Position numbers and translations under genes: made by a program. Positions 48,474 through 56,988 of a stretch of DNA of 64,000 nt are shown in pieces. The notes beneath the pieces were generated by a model. It was given only the letters and a program-made list of their open reading frames with translations. It did not search any database and was not told the DNA's origin. The stretch's first letter is position 1. Every line of letters begins with the position of its first letter. Source of the DNA: an uncultured Clostridia bacterium (lineage in GTDB: Bacteria; Bacillota; Clostridia; Oscillospirales; Ruminococcaceae); assembly GCA_945829235.1 (NCBI GenBank), contig CALZUA010000011.1, positions 28,640-92,639 of the forward strand. Direction: 5' to 3'.

Positions 48474-50336
48474 TCACCTCAAATTCTTGCAACACTCGCC
48501 GCCGATATTCCCGATAACGCCGCAGTTTGAGCACTTTTCACGGCAATTCGGCGTGGTAACACCCGCGTGAGCGCGCTTGTTCTCCTCAACAAAAAACTCC
48601 CGCGAAACCAGCATATTTATGTGGCTCCACGGCGCGGTTTCCTCGTAGGAACGCTGTCTGTTGGCGTAAAACTCCATCGAAAGCCCGCACTCCGCGAAAG
48701 CCTGTTTCCACTTGTCAAAATCAAAATACTCGTCCCAGCCGTCCAGCACGCAACCTTTTTTCCAAGCGAGATAAATTGCCTTTCCAACGCGCCGGTCGCC
48801 GCGCGCCAGCACCGCTTCGAGCAACGAAACATCGTATTTCGACCACGAAATGTTGATTTTCTTGTCAATGCAGACCTCGGTTATCAGCTTTTGCTTGCGC
48901 TTGATTTCGGCTTCGCTTGCCTGCGGCTCAAATTCAAACGGCGTGAACGGCTTCGGGATAAACGTTGACAGCGAAATGGACACGCTCGGCGATTTGCCCT
49001 TTTTGCGGTTGGGGTTCTGGTAAAATTCATCAATAACCGCCTTCGCAAGCGCGTAAATTCCGCGGATATCGTCGTCGGTTTCCGTGGGAAGACCTAGCAT
49101 AAAGTACAGCTTAATCGACGTGTAGCCGCCCTCAAAGGCGATTTTCGCACTGCTCAGAACATCGCTTTCCTTGATATTTTTGTTGATAACATCGCGCAGG
49201 CGTTGAGTTCCCGCTTCGGGCGCAAAGGTAAGACCGCTCTTGCGAACCGCCGAGATTTCCTCGAAGATTTTCTCGCTGAAACGGTCAACGCGCAGTGACG
49301 GGAGCGACAGATTTATGCGGTTTTTCGAGGTGTACGCCGTGAGCGTTTCGAGCAGTCCCTCGATATCCGAGAAATCGCTTGTGGAAAGGGAAGAGAGCGA
49401 AACCTCATCGTAGCCCGTGTTCTCGCAGAGCGTTTTTGTTTGTTCGAGAACCGTGTTGGTTTTCTTCTCGCGAAACGGTCGGTAGATGAACCCCGCCTGA
49501 CAGAAGCGACACCCGCGAATGCACCCGCGAAGCACCTCGACAACGGCGCGGTTGTGGACGATATCGGTAAACGGAACGACAAAATTCTCGGGCGAATAAA
49601 CGCTGTCAAAGTCCTTGATAACGCGCTTTTTCACCTGCTCGGGCGCGGGAGCTTTCGCCGTGATTTTCTGCACCGTGCCGTCCTCGTTGTAGGAAACATC
49701 GTACATTGACGGAACATAAATTCCCTCGATTTGCGCGGCTTTTTCGAGAAACTCGGCTTTTGTCGAGCCGTTTTTCTTGCACTCCTCCATAAGCCGCATC
49801 AGCTCAAGGTTCATCTCCTCGCCCTCGCCGATTGCAAACAAATCGAAGAAATCGCAAAGCGGCTCGGCGTTGCACACGCAAGGTCCTCCGCCCATTATAA
49901 TAGGTGTAAGCGCGGTTCGTTCGCTTGCAAGAACGGGCACTCCCGCCAAATCCAGCATTTCGAGGATTGTCGTGTAGCACAGCTCGTACTGTATCGTAAA
50001 GCCGATAAAGTCGAAGTCCTTGATAGGGTCGAGGCTCTCCAGCGCGTAGAGCGGGATATTTCGCTCACGCATTTTCTGCTCCATATCGGGAAGCGGCATA
50101 AAAACGCGCTCGCACCAGTAATTTGGCACGCGGTTTTTCAGCCCGTAGAGGATTTTCATTCCGAGGTGGGACATACCGATTTCGTATGTGTCGGGGAAGC
50201 AAAACGCAAACCTCACGTCCACGTCTTCCTTGTCCTTGAAAACGCTTCCGCTTTCGCCGCCGATATACCGCGACGGCTTTTGCACATCAAGCAGGAACTC
50301 GTCCAGCTTTTTCATCATTTCATCGTTTCTGTACAT
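48474..50336 (-). CDS. TIGR03960 family B12-binding-domain radical SAM protein
   Basis: A 620-residue enzyme. The N-terminal part (about residues 40-190) is a B12-binding-like domain with DVDVRFAFCFPDTYEIGMSHLGM and IIMGGGPCVCNAEPL. The radical SAM barrel follows, with its [4Fe-4S] triad in EVLRGCIRGCRFCQAGFIYRP, and the C-terminus adds a cysteine-rich end (NCREKCSNCGVIG...ECCKNLR). The substrate is unknown; linkage to the DUF2344 gene is the family rule. It is tightly packed: its ATG is one base after the ftsK stop, with AAGGAA as the site. Confidence 0.93.
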   Translation of the reverse strand: MYRNDEMMKKLDEFLLDVQKPSRYIGGESGSVFKDKEDVDVRFAFCFPDTYEIGMSHLGMKILYGLKNRVPNYWCERVFMPLPDMEQKMRERNIPLYALESLDPIKDFDFIGFTIQYELCYTTILEMLDLAGVPVLASERTALTPIIMGGGPCVCNAEPLCDFFDLFAIGEGEEMNLELMRLMEECKKNGSTKAEFLEKAAQIEGIYVPSMYDVSYNEDGTVQKITAKAPAPEQVKKRVIKDFDSVYSPENFVVPFTDIVHNRAVVEVLRGCIRGCRFCQAGFIYRPFREKKTNTVLEQTKTLCENTGYDEVSLSSLSTSDFSDIEGLLETLTAYTSKNRINLSLPSLRVDRFSEKIFEEISAVRKSGLTFAPEAGTQRLRDVINKNIKESDVLSSAKIAFEGGYTSIKLYFMLGLPTETDDDIRGIYALAKAVIDEFYQNPNRKKGKSPSVSISLSTFIPKPFTPFEFEPQASEAEIKRKQKLITEVCIDKKINISWSKYDVSLLEAVLARGDRRVGKAIYLAWKKGCVLDGWDEYFDFDKWKQAFAECGLSMEFYANRQRSYEETAPWSHINMLVSREFFVEENKRAHAGVTTPNCREKCSNCGVIGNIGGECCKNLR

Positions 50337-50337
50337 T

Positions 50338-53190
50338 TCAATTCCTTAATTTTCTCTCATACCATTCCTGTTTTGTCATAAGCACGGCGCGCGGCTTGCT
50401 ACCCTCGTAAGGTCCAACAATGCCCATTTTTTCCATCGTGTCGATTAAACGCGCGGCGCGCCCGTAACCGAGCTTCAGATGCCGCTGAAGTGCCGAGGTA
50501 CTTGCTTGTCCGGCGGTGACGACAAACTCAATCGCGTCATTCAGCTTCTCGTCCGCGTCATCGCCGTCCGCATCGTCAACAGCCGCGGATTTATCGTTAT
50601 TTGTGACAATCTCGGTCTGGCGCTCGATTTCAGCCATAATGCTCTCATCGTACTCCGCGCTGAACGTCTGCTTGATGAACTCGACAACGCGTTCCACTTC
50701 ATCATCGGAAACGTAGCAACCCTGCAATCTAATCGGCTTCGGCGAACCCACCGGCATATACAGCATATCGCCGTTTCCGAGCAGTTTTTCGGCACCGGAC
50801 GCGTCCAAAATAACGCGGCTGTCAACCTGAGAAGCAACCATCAGCGCAATTCTTGACGGAATATTGCCCTTAATCAAGCCCGTGACAACCTGTACCGTAG
50901 GCTTTTGCGTTGCGATAACGAGGTGCATACCCGCGGCTCTTGCTTTCTGCGCAAGGCGGACAATGCTGTCCTCAACGTCCTTCGGCGAAGCCATCATCAA
51001 ATCGGCAAGCTCATCGATGAAAATTACAATCCTCGGCATAAGCTCGCTGTCGATTAAGCCTTTTTCGACCAGCTCGTTAAAGCCGTCAATATTTCTCACG
51101 TTGTTCTCGGAGAAGAGCGTGTAGCGGTTCTCCATCTCGGTTACCGCCCACGCAAGCGCGCCCGCCGCCTTTTTCGGGTCAGTGACAACGGGTATCAGCA
51201 GGTGCGGGATACCGTTGTACATCATAAACTCAACCTGCTTCGGGTCAACCATTATCAGGCGCACGTCCGAGGGCGTGGATTTCATAAGAATGCTCATTAT
51301 GATTGAGTTCACGCAGACGGATTTACCCGAGCCTGTCGTTCCCGCAATCAGCAGGTGCGGCATTTTTGACACGTTGCAACGCACCGTTTCGCCGCTTATA
51401 TCCTTTCCGAGAACGCTGTCGAGCTTGTTCGCGAACGTCTTTTTGAAGTTCTCGTTATCGACAAGCTCGCGGAAGAACACGGTTTCCTTGACCTTGTTCG
51501 GGATTTCGATACCGACTGCCGCTTTATCGGGCACGGGCGCAATTCTCACGCCGGAAACCGCGAGGTTAAGCGCAACATCATCGGCAAGCGCCGTGATTTT
51601 CGAGATTTTCACGCCGGGTGCAAGCTGAAGTTCATAGCGCGTTACCGAAGGACCTCTCGATGCACCGAGAAACGTTGTCGTAACGCCGAAGCTCTTGAGC
51701 GTTTCAACCAGCTTTTGCGCGTTGGAATGGATTTCGTTCTCGATATCATCGGGCTTCGCGGGCTTTTTCACCTCGTTGAGCAACGTCATCGGCGGCAATG
51801 TGTACACGTCCGAAAGCGTGAGCTGTTTCTCGCGGTTTTCGCGAACAGGTTGTTGAACAACAGGCGGCTCGGGTTGTTTAACGGGCGCGGCTTCGTCAAG
51901 AATATCGTCCAAATCAAACGGCAGTTCGCCCTCGTCAACCTCGGAAATGCTGTCAACATCAAGATTATTCTGCGCAGAAACAGGCTTTTCAACCCGCGCT
52001 ACGTCAACTCTCGGCGGCTTTAAGTCATCGGAGTACACGATATTTTCACGCGGCGCGTCCACGATTTTCGACACACGCGCAGGACCTTTTTCGGCGTTGA
52101 GCTTGTCCAGCGCCTCGACAATCGGCACCAAATCCGCGTCATTATCCACAAAGCGCTCAGGGTCGGGCGGCTCCGGCTCACGCATAATCGGGTGCTTTTT
52201 CTCCATATATTTTCTCAGCGCTTCGTGATAATCGCGCGAGTCTTGGCGTTGTTCCTCGATAATTTTGGTGTTGTCACGCTCGGGCGGGAGCTTCACCGGC
52301 GGAGCTTTTTCGGGCTTCGGCGCGGTTTTCTCGGGAACGGGCGCACCCGTTTTCCCAACGCTCTCCACAACGTCCTTCATATCCTCAAGCTGAGCGCGTT
52401 TTTTCGCGTCCTTATGCAAATCGCGCTCAATTTTGTTGGTTGTCTGAACAGCGGCGCGGCGGCGCTCTTTTTCTTCCTCGTGAATACGGCGGTACTCCTG
52501 ATTAAGCACCGCAGACTGCTCACGGCGGCGCTCGATACCCTGCGCGGTTTTCGTGCCCGCTTTTTTCACACCCTTGCCGATTTTCCCGAAAATCTCGTTG
52601 AGCGGCATATCTATCATCAACAAAATGCACACAAGCATTATTATCACGATGATGATACCCGCGCCGAGTTGCCCGAGAAACAACAGCGGTACACCGAGAA
52701 ACAGCGCGAAAAATCCGCCGCCCGCGAAGCTTTTTCCGTTCTCGAACAGCTTTACGACAACATCGCCGAAGTTCTCGCCGTTAACCTTGCCGGTGATGAA
52801 AATCTCAAACGCGGCGCAGAGGATAAGCTGAGCGAAGATGAATTTTATGACGGTGAACGAAACGTTCGGTCGGTTCGATGAAATAAGCACGGCAAGCGTT
52901 ATCGTGAGCGGACCGACGGTGTACGCGGGAATGCCGAAAAGCCCGTGCATTACATCGTGGAGCGCGCGCCAGCCCTCGCTTCCGGGGATTATCGCGATAA
53001 GCGTCAGCACAACGCCCACCGCCAGCAAAACCACCGAAGCGATTTTCCGATTTTTCTTGCTTTTTCGGAGCGCTTCCTCGCGCAGACGCTGTTCTTCGAG
53101 CGCCTTTTTGGAACGCGCTGTTGATGTTGATTTGGATTTGGTTTTCCCCGTAGTTCCCGTTGTGCGGGAGCCCGATTTTTTCTCTGCCAT
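50338..53190 (-). CDS. ftsK: FtsK/SpoIIIE family DNA translocase
   Basis: A 950-residue membrane-anchored DNA pump. A basic Ser/Thr-rich N-terminus is followed by four membrane helices (about residues 50-200), a long charged linker (to about 430) and the RecA-like motor: Walker A GTTGSGKSVCVNSI, Walker B IVIFIDELADLMM. The C-terminal gamma winged helix, which reads polar chromosome sequences (QASTSALQRHLKLGYGRAARLID), is complete. It moves chromosomes at division, and in spore formers the orthologue (SpoIIIE) pumps DNA into the forespore. The position downstream of tepA matches the Bacillus spoIIIE locus. Start after GGGGTG. Confidence 0.95.
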   Translation of the reverse strand: MAEKKSGSRTTGTTGKTKSKSTSTARSKKALEEQRLREEALRKSKKNRKIASVVLLAVGVVLTLIAIIPGSEGWRALHDVMHGLFGIPAYTVGPLTITLAVLISSNRPNVSFTVIKFIFAQLILCAAFEIFITGKVNGENFGDVVVKLFENGKSFAGGGFFALFLGVPLLFLGQLGAGIIIVIIMLVCILLMIDMPLNEIFGKIGKGVKKAGTKTAQGIERRREQSAVLNQEYRRIHEEEKERRRAAVQTTNKIERDLHKDAKKRAQLEDMKDVVESVGKTGAPVPEKTAPKPEKAPPVKLPPERDNTKIIEEQRQDSRDYHEALRKYMEKKHPIMREPEPPDPERFVDNDADLVPIVEALDKLNAEKGPARVSKIVDAPRENIVYSDDLKPPRVDVARVEKPVSAQNNLDVDSISEVDEGELPFDLDDILDEAAPVKQPEPPVVQQPVRENREKQLTLSDVYTLPPMTLLNEVKKPAKPDDIENEIHSNAQKLVETLKSFGVTTTFLGASRGPSVTRYELQLAPGVKISKITALADDVALNLAVSGVRIAPVPDKAAVGIEIPNKVKETVFFRELVDNENFKKTFANKLDSVLGKDISGETVRCNVSKMPHLLIAGTTGSGKSVCVNSIIMSILMKSTPSDVRLIMVDPKQVEFMMYNGIPHLLIPVVTDPKKAAGALAWAVTEMENRYTLFSENNVRNIDGFNELVEKGLIDSELMPRIVIFIDELADLMMASPKDVEDSIVRLAQKARAAGMHLVIATQKPTVQVVTGLIKGNIPSRIALMVASQVDSRVILDASGAEKLLGNGDMLYMPVGSPKPIRLQGCYVSDDEVERVVEFIKQTFSAEYDESIMAEIERQTEIVTNNDKSAAVDDADGDDADEKLNDAIEFVVTAGQASTSALQRHLKLGYGRAARLIDTMEKMGIVGPYEGSKPRAVLMTKQEWYERKLRN

Positions 53191-53227
53191 TTTTTCACCC
53201 CAAAGTTATGTAAATCGTATCAATTTA

Positions 53228-54094
53228 TTATGCAAAAAGCGAAGCGAGCGTGTTTCCTGTGACGTTTTCCCAGATACCGCCCGCAATACAAGCCGCGCCG
53301 ATTATCGCGGTGTAGACGCCGAAAATCTTGAAGCGGTCTTTCTCGAGCAGCCATTTCACCAGCTTTATCGCCAAGAACCCGACAACCGCCGCGATGAAGA
53401 ACCCAACGCCGAGCGCAAGCCAGTCGAGCTGTATATCCGACTTCACCGCCTCGCCGATTTCGAGCACGCTTCCGCCGAGGATTGCCGGAATTCCCAAAAT
53501 AAACGCGAACGTCACCGCCGTGTTTTTCTCAAGACCGCAGAAAAGTCCCGCGGCTGTGGTCGAGCCGGAGCGCGATACTCCGGGAAACAGCGCCACGCAT
53601 TGAAAAAGCCCCACGATAACGCCGTCCTTGACCGTCATCTGCTCGCCGGTTTTCACGCCGCCGCACCTGTCGGACATAAACAAAAGCATTGCCGTGAACA
53701 GGAACGCCGCGCCCTCAAAAATGATATCGCCGTCGCCCTGACGCGCGGTGAAAAAGTCCTTGAAAAGATACGCGGGAATTAAAATCAGCGTCGCGATGAT
53801 AACCATTATCATCATTCTGCGGTTAGCGTTCATCTTTTTCCACGAGAATTTTCCCGTGAAGATATCGCGGAACGTGAGGAAAAACTCCTTAATCATACCC
53901 CAAATTGTCTTGCGAAACGCGATACAAACCGCCGCGAGTGTTCCCAAATGGAGCACGATGGACAAAATCAGCGCCGCTTCGCCGTTCACGCCCGTGATGT
54001 GCTGGACAACCGAGAGATGTCCCGAGCTTGACACGGGGAGAAACTCCGTCAGTCCCTGCACAACCGCCTGTATAATCACCGTTATAATATCCAT
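53228..54094 (-). CDS. uppP: Undecaprenyl-diphosphatase
   Basis: A 288-residue membrane enzyme (BacA/UppP) that dephosphorylates undecaprenyl pyrophosphate to recycle the lipid carrier of cell-wall synthesis and confers bacitracin resistance. The two catalytic motifs are EFLPVSSSGHL (residues 17-27) and PGVSRSGSTTAAGLFCGL; about eight helices are visible. Start after AAAGG with 8-base spacing. It is inserted between the small gene and ftsK of the conserved tepA-ftsK cluster, a position that is less common. Confidence 0.95.
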   Translation of the reverse strand: MDIITVIIQAVVQGLTEFLPVSSSGHLSVVQHITGVNGEAALILSIVLHLGTLAAVCIAFRKTIWGMIKEFFLTFRDIFTGKFSWKKMNANRRMMIMVIIATLILIPAYLFKDFFTARQGDGDIIFEGAAFLFTAMLLFMSDRCGGVKTGEQMTVKDGVIVGLFQCVALFPGVSRSGSTTAAGLFCGLEKNTAVTFAFILGIPAILGGSVLEIGEAVKSDIQLDWLALGVGFFIAAVVGFLAIKLVKWLLEKDRFKIFGVYTAIIGAACIAGGIWENVTGNTLASLFA

Positions 54095-54143
54095 AATATG
54101 TACCTTTCAATCGCGTCCGTTCCCCTTTCGGGGAGCGGGTTTC

Positions 54144-54281
54144 TTAGTTTCCGTTAAACCAGAGCCGCATTGTGTTTACTGCGGCAACTTTTCTCAATTT
54201 TTCCGTTTCCTCGTCAATTTCCGTCACGGGTTCTTCGGGGAGCGCCGTGAAAACGCCGTTCAGCTTCTCAAACGGTATCAT
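54144..54281 (-). CDS. Small protein at the YlzJ position
   Basis: A 45-residue acidic protein reading MIPFEKLNGVFTALPEEPV and ending RLWFNGN. Its ATG overlaps the tepA stop as ATGA, so it is translationally coupled. In Bacillus the gene between tepA and spoIIIE is ylzJ, encoding a small protein of unknown function. This one is shorter than YlzJ and the similarity is only positional. An inverted repeat (54118-54138) follows its stop but has no T-run. Confidence 0.65.
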   Translation of the reverse strand: MIPFEKLNGVFTALPEEPVTEIDEETEKLRKVAAVNTMRLWFNGN

Positions 54282-55198
54282 CGCTGTTCACCCCGCAAAT
54301 CCCGCATAACCGCGCTCCCGCCGTAAAACGCGCCGTTAAGCTCTGCGTTTCTCGACTTCACGGCAACGGTTTTCTGCTTTTTATCGCCGCTTTCCTTTGC
54401 CGAGGAATTTTTGGTTGATTTCGCGGATTTGGTTGATTTGGAAGATTTTGTCGATTTCGAGGACTTCTCGGATTTCGCGGGAGCTTTTCGGGGATTGTTC
54501 GACTTGTCCTTCTCAATCAGCTCGTACAGCCGTTTCACAGCGTCCGAGAGTGAGCCGAGATTATCGATAAGTCCTTCTTCAACGGCATTTTTCCCGTCGA
54601 GAACCGTGCCGATATCGAGCACCAGCTCGTCGCGCTCCATCATCAGCTCCTTGAATCGTTCGGGGGATATGTGAGAGTTTTTGGTGACGAAACGCGTAAT
54701 TCTGTCCTGCATTTTCTCGAAATAGTTCATCGTCTGCGGCACGCCAAGCATCATTCCGTTCATACGCACGGGGTGAATGGTCATTGTCGCGGACGGCACG
54801 ATAAAGCTCTCTTTTGCCGATACCGCAAGCGGCACTCCTATCGAGTGACCGCCGCCGACAACTATCGACACCGTGGGCTTTGAGATACCCGCGATAAGCT
54901 CGGCGATTGCAAGCCCAGCTTCAACGTCCCCGCCGACCGTGTTCAGCACGATAAGCAAGCCCTCAACCGAGCTGTCCTGTTCGATTGAAACGAGCGCGGG
55001 AATAATATGCTCGTATTTTGTCGTTTTGTTCTGCGGCGGGAGGATATAGTGCCCCTCGATTTGCCCGATTATCGACAAACAGTGAATGTTGTACGGCGCG
55101 TTTGGCGACGCGATTATTCCCATATCGATAATCTGCTGGTTCTGCTGTTCCGAAAAGGGAGCGTTGTTCTCCTCGGAAACCTCGTTTTTATGACTCAT
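54278..55198 (-). CDS. tepA: ClpP-like translocation-enhancing protein
   Basis: A 306-residue protein with a ClpP/crotonase-fold protease domain (about residues 35-215). The catalytic serine is in VVGGGHSIGVPLA and the histidine in TMTIHPVRMNG. It matches the Bacillus TepA (YlfB) family, reported to help protein export or SpoIIIE-linked processes in sporulation. The tail (residues 230-285) is a Lys/Ser/Thr-rich low-complexity stretch (repeats of KSTKS). The start follows AAGAGGTG by 5 bases. It is the first gene of a six-gene minus-strand operon reaching to 47838. Confidence 0.92.
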   Translation of the reverse strand: MSHKNEVSEENNAPFSEQQNQQIIDMGIIASPNAPYNIHCLSIIGQIEGHYILPPQNKTTKYEHIIPALVSIEQDSSVEGLLIVLNTVGGDVEAGLAIAELIAGISKPTVSIVVGGGHSIGVPLAVSAKESFIVPSATMTIHPVRMNGMMLGVPQTMNYFEKMQDRITRFVTKNSHISPERFKELMMERDELVLDIGTVLDGKNAVEEGLIDNLGSLSDAVKRLYELIEKDKSNNPRKAPAKSEKSSKSTKSSKSTKSAKSTKNSSAKESGDKKQKTVAVKSRNAELNGAFYGGSAVMRDLRGEQR

Positions 55199-55273
55199 TT
55201 TTGCACCTCTTGTACGTTTTTACAATAGTATTCCGAAAGAGATGAAAAATATTCGCATAACAATACATTATAC

Positions 55274-55302
55274 ATTATAACACAAACGGAAAATTTTTTC
55301 AA
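55274..55302 (-). promoter_or_regulatory. Promoter of the tepA operon
   Basis: Minus strand: TTGAAA, 17-bp spacer, TATAAT. Confidence 0.75.
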
Positions 55303-55331
55303 GAGCTTTTGCGAATACTGCGGGAAATTAA

Positions 55332-55361
55332 ATCATACTTTGTACAAAACAAGCATACAGT
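55332..55361 (+). promoter_or_regulatory. Sigma-E-like promoter of sipL-spoIVA
   Basis: ATCATACT, 14-bp spacer, CATACAGT, close to the sigma-E consensus (GTCATATT, 13-14 bp, CATACAMT). It is about 55 bp upstream of the sipL start. Mother-cell expression is expected for these genes in Bacillus and Clostridioides. Confidence 0.7.
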
Positions 55362-55418
55362 ATGTTGTAAGACAATCCCAAAATAATCCCCGCGGAAAAT
55401 ATAAGGAGGAAACTTTTA

Positions 55419-56954
55419 ATGGAAGAAACAAGCAAAACCGCCGTTTTCATCGACGAAATTATTTTTGACGGACAAACGGAACAGGGCGTGGAGCTGGACT
55501 ATGTTCTGCCGGATTACTGCCCCGATATCTTCAAAATTCTGTCCTGCTCGCTCACGCCGAAAATCGTGTCGTACAGCGTGTCGAGCGACGGAAAACTCTC
55601 GCTGGACGGCGTTGTGTACATAAAGGCGCTCTATCTCGCCGAGAACAGCTCCGATGTTTTTTGCATCGACCAGCGCTACACCTACTCAAAGCTCATCGAC
55701 ATCACCCGCAAGGATGCCGTTTCACCGTGGCTTACGTTTGAAATGAAGCAGGATTACTGCACCTGCCGCGCAGTTTCCCCGAGAAGAATTGACGTTCGCG
55801 GCGCGGTTTCCTGTCGAATAAAAGCGGAGAGTTGCCGCGAGAACAAGCTCTGCGAGATTCCGGACGGACTTCAGGTGAAATCGCGCGCCGTGACTTGTTG
55901 CGGGAGAACGCTCTACGCGAAAAAGCAGATTTTAAGCTCCGAGGAAATCGAAACAGGCTCGGCGGGCGTTGCGTTTATAATGCAGAGCAGTGCTTGCCCG
56001 AAGGTTACGGACGTGAGAATTGTCGCGGATAAGGCGGTTGTGAAGGGCGTGGTTATCGTGAGCGCGCTTTACGGGTTGCCGAACGTTGACTCAAGCGGTT
56101 GCTCCGAAGCCGAGAAAATGACCGCGGAGATACCGATAAGTGCAATTCTGGACATCGCGGGAATTACCGATGAACACGTCACCGTGCCGACGCTCACAAT
56201 TCTCGATTTCGAGCTTATCCCGAAAACCGACAGCGGCATTATTTCGTGCAGAATCAGCGCGGAGTGCTCCGCAAAGGCTTGGAAAGCGGAACAGGCGGCT
56301 TTTCCTGTTGACGTGTATTCGACAGAATACGAAACCGAGTTCCTCACAAACACGCTTCGCCTTAACACTTCTCCGCGAACTCTTTCGCAGACGCTCACCC
56401 TTAAAATGAACGTCACCGCGGAGAATTTTGAGATACGTTCCGTGTGGGACTGCCGCGCCGAAATCAAAAACCCCGTTCTGCGCGCGGGTGAAAACGGTGA
56501 ACCCGAGTTTTCGGGAATGTTATGCGGGTGTGTTTACGGGAAAAACGCCGAGGGTGCGCCGTTTTATCTTGAAAAACAAGAGGCGTTCCGGCAGGTTATC
56601 CCCGTTTCCGACATCACCGAGAACACCGCCGCGCAGTTTGCCGCAAAAATCGCCGGCACCGATTTCTCGATAAAATCGGACGGCGCGATTGAGCTGTCCG
56701 CGCTCACCGAGCTGAAAGGCGTGCTGTGCGATGTCGTGACAGCGGACGCGGTAAGCGAGGTTACCGTCCGCGAGGATAAGCCAAAGGCGAAAAACGATGA
56801 GTTCGCGCTGAGGATTTGCTACACCGATGAGCAGTCGGACTGTTGGAGCATTGCCAAAGCGTACAATACAACGGTCAAGGCGCTTATGGAAGAAAACGAT
56901 ATTTCCGATGAACAGGCGGCGCTTTCGGGTATGATTATTATTCCCACGGTATGA
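55419..56954 (+). CDS. sipL: SipL-like SpoIVA-interacting spore coat protein (DUF3794 + LysM)
   Basis: A 511-residue protein with DUF3794 domains across residues 20-440 (opening IDEIIFDGQTEQGVELDYVLPDYCPDIFKIL) and a C-terminal LysM domain (CWSIAKAYNTTVKALMEENDISDEQAALSGMIIIP). This is the architecture of Clostridioides difficile SipL, which binds SpoIVA through its LysM domain to build the coat on the forespore. The gene directly precedes spoIVA, from which it is 34 bp away. The ATG follows AAGGAGG with 8-base spacing, and a sigma-E-like promoter is upstream. Confidence 0.93.
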   Translation: MEETSKTAVFIDEIIFDGQTEQGVELDYVLPDYCPDIFKILSCSLTPKIVSYSVSSDGKLSLDGVVYIKALYLAENSSDVFCIDQRYTYSKLIDITRKDAVSPWLTFEMKQDYCTCRAVSPRRIDVRGAVSCRIKAESCRENKLCEIPDGLQVKSRAVTCCGRTLYAKKQILSSEEIETGSAGVAFIMQSSACPKVTDVRIVADKAVVKGVVIVSALYGLPNVDSSGCSEAEKMTAEIPISAILDIAGITDEHVTVPTLTILDFELIPKTDSGIISCRISAECSAKAWKAEQAAFPVDVYSTEYETEFLTNTLRLNTSPRTLSQTLTLKMNVTAENFEIRSVWDCRAEIKNPVLRAGENGEPEFSGMLCGCVYGKNAEGAPFYLEKQEAFRQVIPVSDITENTAAQFAAKIAGTDFSIKSDGAIELSALTELKGVLCDVVTADAVSEVTVREDKPKAKNDEFALRICYTDEQSDCWSIAKAYNTTVKALMEENDISDEQAALSGMIIIPTV

Positions 56955-56988
56955 ACGGTTAAAAGTTACGGAAAGGGGTTTTTTATTG

